Source: an uncultured Corynebacterium sp. (GTDB lineage Bacteria > Actinomycetota > Actinomycetes > Mycobacteriales > Mycobacteriaceae). From it: 9,422 nt of DNA. The position numbers and the translations under genes are program-made. Shown here in pieces: positions 5,908 to 9,422 of this stretch. Under the pieces are notes generated by a model. It saw only the letters and a list, made by a program, of their open reading frames with translations. It did not search any database and was not told where the DNA came from. The stretch spans positions 1 to 9,422 of the forward strand of contig CAJZGD010000094.1 of NCBI GenBank assembly GCA_915275065.1, written 5' to 3'. The number at the start of each line of letters is the position of its first letter. Position 1 is the first letter of the stretch.

Positions 5908-5950
5908 GGGGACTACCCTAGCAAACCGGTGGTGGGGTTTCGGTAATGGG

Positions 5951-8086
5951 TTAGGATTTGTCCAGGTAGTCTTGGGTGATGTCGTCGATGCCTGCGATGA
6001 GTTGGCGGGCCAGGTCAAGGTTGTGGGCGACAATGTTTTTGGCATCGCGGTTGGCTCGGTTGATGAGGCCTATGTCGCGGGCGAGGTTGAGGAAGGCGAT
6101 TTTGCGGTTGGTGCCGGATTGGCTGGTGCCTAATACGTCGCCTTCGTGGCGTTGGATGAGGTCGATGTCGGCGACTTGGAAGCCGTCGGTGGTGGCGGCC
6201 ATTTGCCATATGCGTTTGTCGGCGGGGGTGTCGCGTTCGGCGGTGTGGTGGAAGAAGCAGATGGAGTCATATCCGCCACGTCCGACGCGGCCGCGGAGTT
6301 GGTGGAGTTGGGAGACGCCGAGGTTTTCGGATTCGCGGATCATGATGATGGTGGCGTTGGGGACGTCGATGCCGACTTCGATGACGGTGGTGGCTATGAG
6401 AATGTCAAGGTCGCCGTTGGCGAATTGGCGCATGACGGTGTCTTTGTCGGCGTCTTTGAGTTGGCCGTGGAGGAGGCCAATGCGGTAGTTTTTGAATTCG
6501 GTTTCGCTGAGGTGTTGGTGGGTTTCGAGTACGCCGCCGGGGCCGTTGATGCGGGGGCAGACGATGTAGATTTGGTGGCCTTGGTGGATGTGTTCGCGCA
6601 TGACTTCGTAGGCGCGGGTGGTGTATTTGGGGAGGTATTCGGGGACGACGTAGCTTTTGATGGGTCGGCGGCCGCCGGGGAGTTCGCTGAGGGTGGAGTG
6701 GTTGAGGTCGCCGAAGAAGGTCATGGCGATGGTGCGGGGTATGGGGGTGGCGGTCATGACGAGGAGGTGGGGGGTGGTGTGGTTTTTGCCTTTGGTGCGG
6801 AGACTATCGCGTTGTTCGACGCCGAAGCGGTGTTGTTCGTCGATGATGACGAGTCCGAGGTCGAAGAATTCGACGGTGTCTTGGATGAGGGCGTGGGTGC
6901 CGATGATGATGTTGGCGTCGCCGGAGATGATGGCAAGGAGGGCGTGGTTTTTTTGGGTGGGGGTCATGTCGCCGGTGAGGGTGGTGATGGTGAGGTTGAT
7001 GCCGGCGTTGGTGAGGAGTTCGGTGAGGCTGTGTCCGTGTTGGTGGGCGAGGACGGAGGTGGGGGCGAGGAGGGCGCATTGTTTGCCGTTTTCGACGGCT
7101 TGGAGCATGGCTATGAGGGCGATGATGGTTTTGCCGGAGCCGACTTCGCCTTGGAGGAGGCGTTGCATGGGGTGGGGGGAGTTGAGGTCGGTGGCGATGG
7201 TGTTGATGATGGTTTGTTGGCCGGTGGTGAGGGTGTAGGGGAGGTTATTGATGAGGGTTTCGCGGTGGTGGGGGGCACCTGTGGGGTTGGGGCTTAGTGG
7301 GGTGGCGTGGCGGGTGGTGGTGTCGTGGCGACGGATTTCCATGACGAGGGCGAGGGCGAGGGCTTCGTTGTAGGCGAGGCGGTGGCGGTAGGTGTAGGCG
7401 TTGGTGCCGTCTTGGTGGATGCCGCGGAGTGCGCGGTCGAAGGTGGGGAGGTCGGGGGGTGTGAAGGGGCCGAGGGGGTCGGGTATGGGGTTGGTGCGGC
7501 TAAGGATGTGGTGGATGGCGCCGAGGATGCGCCAGGTGGTGATGCGTTGGCGGGCTGGGTAGATGGGGATGGCGGGTAGGCTGGTGAGGAAGTTGCTGAT
7601 GTCGGTGTCGTTGCCGTAGGCGGTGAGTTGTTTGAGGGCGCCGGTGCTGGTTGGGTGGGGGGTGTTGAGGAGGAGGAAGTCGGGGTGTTGGAGTTGGGGG
7701 GTGCCGCGGTAGGTTTTGATTTTTCCGGTGAAGATGGCAGTGGTGCCGCGGGTGAGGGTGCGTTCGCACCAGGAGGCTTGGTGGGGTTTGGTGTGGAAGA
7801 AGGTGGCTTTGATGAGTTCGTTGGTGGTGTGGATGGTGATGGTGTAGATGATGGTGGTTTTTTTGGTGTAGATGGTGCTAGTGTGAACGATTTCGCCGAT
7901 GCAGGTTACTATGTCGCCGTCGTTTGCTTGGTTGAGGAAGGGGGTGTCGTTGTGGGTGGCGTAAGTGCGGGGGTAGTGGGTGAGGAGTTCTTTGGCGGTG
8001 GTGTAGCCGAGGGTGGTGCGAATAGTTTTGGCTTCTTTTTCGGGGAGGAGGTCTGTGAGTTTGCGGTTGTCTTCCCAGTTGAGCAT
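5951..8086 (-). CDS. recG: ATP-dependent DNA helicase RecG
   Basis: A 711-residue superfamily 2 helicase that reverses stalled forks and migrates branched DNA. The N-terminal wedge with its OB fold spans about residues 57-140 (DGDIVTCIGEIV to RGTPQLQHPDFLLL). Helicase motifs follow: Walker A GEVGSGKT (313-320), APTSVLAHQH (341-350), DEQH (416-419), TATPIPRT (445-452), GRRPIKSYVVPE (472-483), VIEVGIDVPNA (568-578), and QLHQLRGRVGRG (593-604). The RecG-specific tail carries EGDVLGTSQSG (648-658). All motifs are intact and the length is normal. The ATG at 8086 is 2 bases after the DAK2 stop, with GGAG 10 bases upstream. Its coding strand is extremely A/C-rich, and the less constrained parts are loaded with Thr, His, Asn and Ile (for example residues 70-103), which looks composition-driven. 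Confidence 0.97.
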   Translation of the reverse strand: MLNWEDNRKLTDLLPEKEAKTIRTTLGYTTAKELLTHYPRTYATHNDTPFLNQANDGDIVTCIGEIVHTSTIYTKKTTIIYTITIHTTNELIKATFFHTKPHQASWCERTLTRGTTAIFTGKIKTYRGTPQLQHPDFLLLNTPHPTSTGALKQLTAYGNDTDISNFLTSLPAIPIYPARQRITTWRILGAIHHILSRTNPIPDPLGPFTPPDLPTFDRALRGIHQDGTNAYTYRHRLAYNEALALALVMEIRRHDTTTRHATPLSPNPTGAPHHRETLINNLPYTLTTGQQTIINTIATDLNSPHPMQRLLQGEVGSGKTIIALIAMLQAVENGKQCALLAPTSVLAHQHGHSLTELLTNAGINLTITTLTGDMTPTQKNHALLAIISGDANIIIGTHALIQDTVEFFDLGLVIIDEQHRFGVEQRDSLRTKGKNHTTPHLLVMTATPIPRTIAMTFFGDLNHSTLSELPGGRRPIKSYVVPEYLPKYTTRAYEVMREHIHQGHQIYIVCPRINGPGGVLETHQHLSETEFKNYRIGLLHGQLKDADKDTVMRQFANGDLDILIATTVIEVGIDVPNATIIMIRESENLGVSQLHQLRGRVGRGGYDSICFFHHTAERDTPADKRIWQMAATTDGFQVADIDLIQRHEGDVLGTSQSGTNRKIAFLNLARDIGLINRANRDAKNIVAHNLDLARQLIAGIDDITQDYLDKS
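7270..7302 (+). other. G-quadruplex motif in recG (+ strand)
   Basis: Four G-runs at 7270-7275, 7283-7286, 7289-7292 and 7299-7302 are separated by loops of 7, 2 and 6 bases, satisfying the usual G3+N1-7 rule. The G-rich strand is the template strand of recG, so a folded structure would affect DNA rather than the messenger RNA. Confidence 0.55.
7445..7490 (+). other. Strong G-quadruplex motif in recG (+ strand)
   Basis: Six G-runs (7445-7448, 7454-7459, 7466-7469, 7474-7478, 7481-7483, 7487-7490) with loops of 5, 6, 4, 2 and 3 bases. This is the densest G-run array in the window and allows several alternative folds. The opposite strand encodes the Pro-rich segment PIPDPLGPFTPPDLPTF of RecG. 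Confidence 0.6.
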
Positions 8087-8088
8087 GG

Positions 8089-9422
8089 TTATTCGACTCC
8101 GATTTCGGCGAGGGATCCGAGGTTTTGGGTGCGGTAGGTGATGATTTCTACGCCGTGGAATTTGGGTAGGTCGCTGGCGGAGAATTCGGGGGCGGTTTCG
8201 TCGATGAGGATGGTGACGCGGCGGGTGGTGGGGTCGATGAGGGTGGTGAGGGTGTGAGCTATTGCTTGGTGGAGTGTGGTGGTGGTGCAGAGGGTGGTGG
8301 GGTGGCGGTTTTTGTCGTTGGTGATGGCGTGGATTTCGGTGGTGGTGGGGTCGGTGATGATTCGGGCGGTGCGGGTGGCTTGGGCGGCTTCGCCCATGGT
8401 GTAGGCGTCGACGGCGAGGGGTTGGGTGTTGTTGCAGGCGGCGAGGGCGGCGAGTCCGCGGATGATGGTGCCGGTGGGGACGATGGTGAGTGCTTGTTCG
8501 AAGGCGTGGCTGGAGCGTTCGATGCTGGCGAGTTGGTGGGTGGTGAGCATGCCGTTGGGCAGGAGGATGATTTCGGTGGCGCCGCTGGCGCGGGCGGCTG
8601 CGGCGATGTCGAGGACGATGTCGTCGCCGGGGTTGATGGTGAGTGCTCCGGCGGATTGGTAGAGGTGGGTGATGAGTCCGGTGGGGGTGAGTGCGAGGAT
8701 GATGCGGTGGCTGGTGGTGGTGGCTTCGGGGAGGGCTTCGATGTGGAGGTTGGTGATTTTTCCGAGTTGGTGGGCGGTTTCGATGACGGTTCCGGCTTGG
8801 TGGGTGTGGATGTGGACGCTGGCGGAGTGGGGGCTGATGGGGGCGATGATGAAGCTGTCACCGAGGGGTTGGAGTTGGTCGCGGACGTGGTTGAGGTCGG
8901 CGTTTTGGATGAAGAACATGACTTCGAGGTAGTCGACGCGGGGGCGGGTGGTTTCGGTGGGGACGGTGGGATTGGGGGTGTCGGTGTGGGGTTTTTGCCG
9001 GGTGTGGGTGGTGGTTGTGGGTGGGGTGTCGATGGTGGGTGGTTGGTGGTTCCAGAGCCGGGCGAGTTGGGTGGGTTGGCCGAAGGGGCTGCGGGGTTTG
9101 GGTGGGGTTTTTCCCTGTTGTGGCTGCGGGGTTTGGGTGGGGTTGGTGTTGGTGGGGGCGGTGATGCGGGTGGCGCCGAGGAGTTGGGTGAACATGTCGA
9201 TGCTTCCGGGGGCCGCCGTCCCCACCACTTTAATCGAAAGTGGTTTCGGTTTTGGTGGTTGGAAGCTGGGGTTGGTGCTGGTTTCTATGGTGCCGCCGCT
9301 TACTTCGTCGAGCATGGTTTCGAGGAGGAGGACGAGGCCTTGGGCGCCGGCGTCGACGACTCCGGCGTCGCGGAGGACGGCGAGTTGGGAGGGGGTGTTG
9401 GCCAGGGCGATGGCCGCGGCGG
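8089..9422 (-). CDS. DAK2-domain protein, FakA/YloV-like (5' end beyond the window)
   Basis: Partial: 443 residues are visible and the frame is open to the right edge. The first visible part ends the DhaL/DAK2 kinase domain with AGVVDAGAQGLVLLLET, matching the family motif VVDAGGxG but with Ala for the second Gly. A Pro/Thr-rich linker (about 9165 to 8935) follows, then the FakA-type middle and C-terminal regions: SVHIHTHQAGTVIETA, INPGDDIVLDIA, TEIILLPNG and IVPTGTIIRGLAAL, ending in SLAEIGVE. In Firmicutes FakA phosphorylates fatty acids presented by FakB; the actinobacterial substrate is not established here. The Mg/ATP-binding aspartates of the kinase domain are outside the window. An internal ATG at 9315 is not the start, because DAK2 sequence continues upstream. 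It is adjacent to recG, as in other actinobacteria. Confidence 0.92.
   Translation of the reverse strand, partial: AAAIALANTPSQLAVLRDAGVVDAGAQGLVLLLETMLDEVSGGTIETSTNPSFQPPKPKPLSIKVVGTAAPGSIDMFTQLLGATRITAPTNTNPTQTPQPQQGKTPPKPRSPFGQPTQLARLWNHQPPTIDTPPTTTTHTRQKPHTDTPNPTVPTETTRPRVDYLEVMFFIQNADLNHVRDQLQPLGDSFIIAPISPHSASVHIHTHQAGTVIETAHQLGKITNLHIEALPEATTTSHRIILALTPTGLITHLYQSAGALTINPGDDIVLDIAAAARASGATEIILLPNGMLTTHQLASIERSSHAFEQALTIVPTGTIIRGLAALAACNNTQPLAVDAYTMGEAAQATRTARIITDPTTTEIHAITNDKNRHPTTLCTTTTLHQAIAHTLTTLIDPTTRRVTILIDETAPEFSASDLPKFHGVEIITYRTQNLGSLAEIGVE
9085..9107 (+). other. G-quadruplex motif in the DAK2 gene (+ strand)
   Basis: G-runs at 9085-9088, 9093-9096, 9100-9102 and 9104-9107 with loops of 4, 3 and 1 bases. 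It overlaps the left copy of the 23-bp direct repeat; the right copy (9128-9142) supplies three further runs. Such a structure could promote the slippage that made the repeat. Confidence 0.55.
9087..9144. repeat. 23-bp exact direct repeat, offset 35 bp, inside the DAK2 linker
   Basis: The 23 bases at 9087-9109 recur exactly at 9122-9144. The offset of 35 is not a multiple of three, so the two copies are read in different frames on the minus strand: NPTQTPQ from the right copy and PPKPRS from the left copy. Both fall in the low-complexity linker. This indicates a local duplication tolerated because the linker has little sequence constraint. Confidence 0.9.
9224..9244. repeat. Perfect 8-bp inverted repeat within the DAK2 gene
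   Basis: ACCACTTT-AATCG-AAAGTGGT is a perfect dyad with a 5-base spacer, inside coding sequence for PLSIKVVG. Surrounding codons here (ctt, tcg, att, ggg, acg) differ from the C-ending codons of the rest of the gene. It could be a protein-binding site, an mRNA hairpin or chance. Confidence 0.4.

Noticed and set aside
5908..6045. Extension of the biotinyl protein to an ATG at 6045
   Set aside because: It overlaps the 3' end of recG and adds 46 residues of Pro/Thr/Ser shadow text. The domain starts exactly at 5907.
6146..7297. A 383-codon open frame on the + strand opposite recG, rich in Gly, Val, Asp and Glu
   Set aside because: It is fully antisense to well-supported recG. It stays open because recG avoids TTA, CTA and TCA codons under its A/C bias, and its composition is unlike a folded protein.

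Overview
The window looks like an actinobacterial chromosome segment, most likely Corynebacterium. This rests on the same-strand block DAK2/FakA-like gene - recG - small biotinyl-domain protein - rsmD - coaD, on the protein motifs, and on moderate-to-high GC with several tightly packed gene junctions. I do not commit to a species. No tRNA, rRNA, CRISPR array, insertion sequence or phage integrase was seen.

Layout. (1) 1-190 is a leader region with a weak promoter for a + strand gene (191-808). That gene encodes a phage-like left-handed beta-helix protein made of 26 uninterrupted hexapeptides. (2) 841-2886, minus strand, is a three-gene operon in transcription order ABC ATPase, ABC-2 permease, TetR regulator. 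A perfect 20-bp palindrome fills the spacer of its probable leaderless promoter, and a second perfect palindrome sits at the permease/tetR junction. (3) 2930-2968 is a rho-independent terminator for the next gene. (4) 2985-3845 (minus) is a siderophore-interacting-protein-like flavoprotein, divergent from a second TetR-family gene (3949-4575, plus). They share a 23-bp dyad that contains candidate -10 elements for both directions. (5) 4591-9422, minus strand, is the housekeeping cluster: coaD (CoA synthesis), rsmD (16S rRNA methylation), an 81-residue stand-alone biotinyl-type domain, recG (fork-remodelling helicase), and the C-terminal 443 residues of a FakA/YloV-type DAK2 protein that runs off the right edge.

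How it fits together. The left 4.6 kb looks like accessory cargo: two self-contained TetR-controlled modules, one an exporter and one a flavoprotein, plus the beta-helix gene. The right half is a conserved housekeeping operon with gaps of 0-3 bp at three of its four junctions. It is striking in composition. Base skew flips sign near 5.8 kb inside one operon, so recG and the DAK2 gene have a coding strand extremely rich in A and C. Their opposite (+) strand carries several canonical G-quadruplex motifs and an out-of-frame 23-bp direct repeat. I found no clear new multi-gene system. The best leads are the biotinyl protein, the skew flip, the operator architectures and the beta-helix protein.
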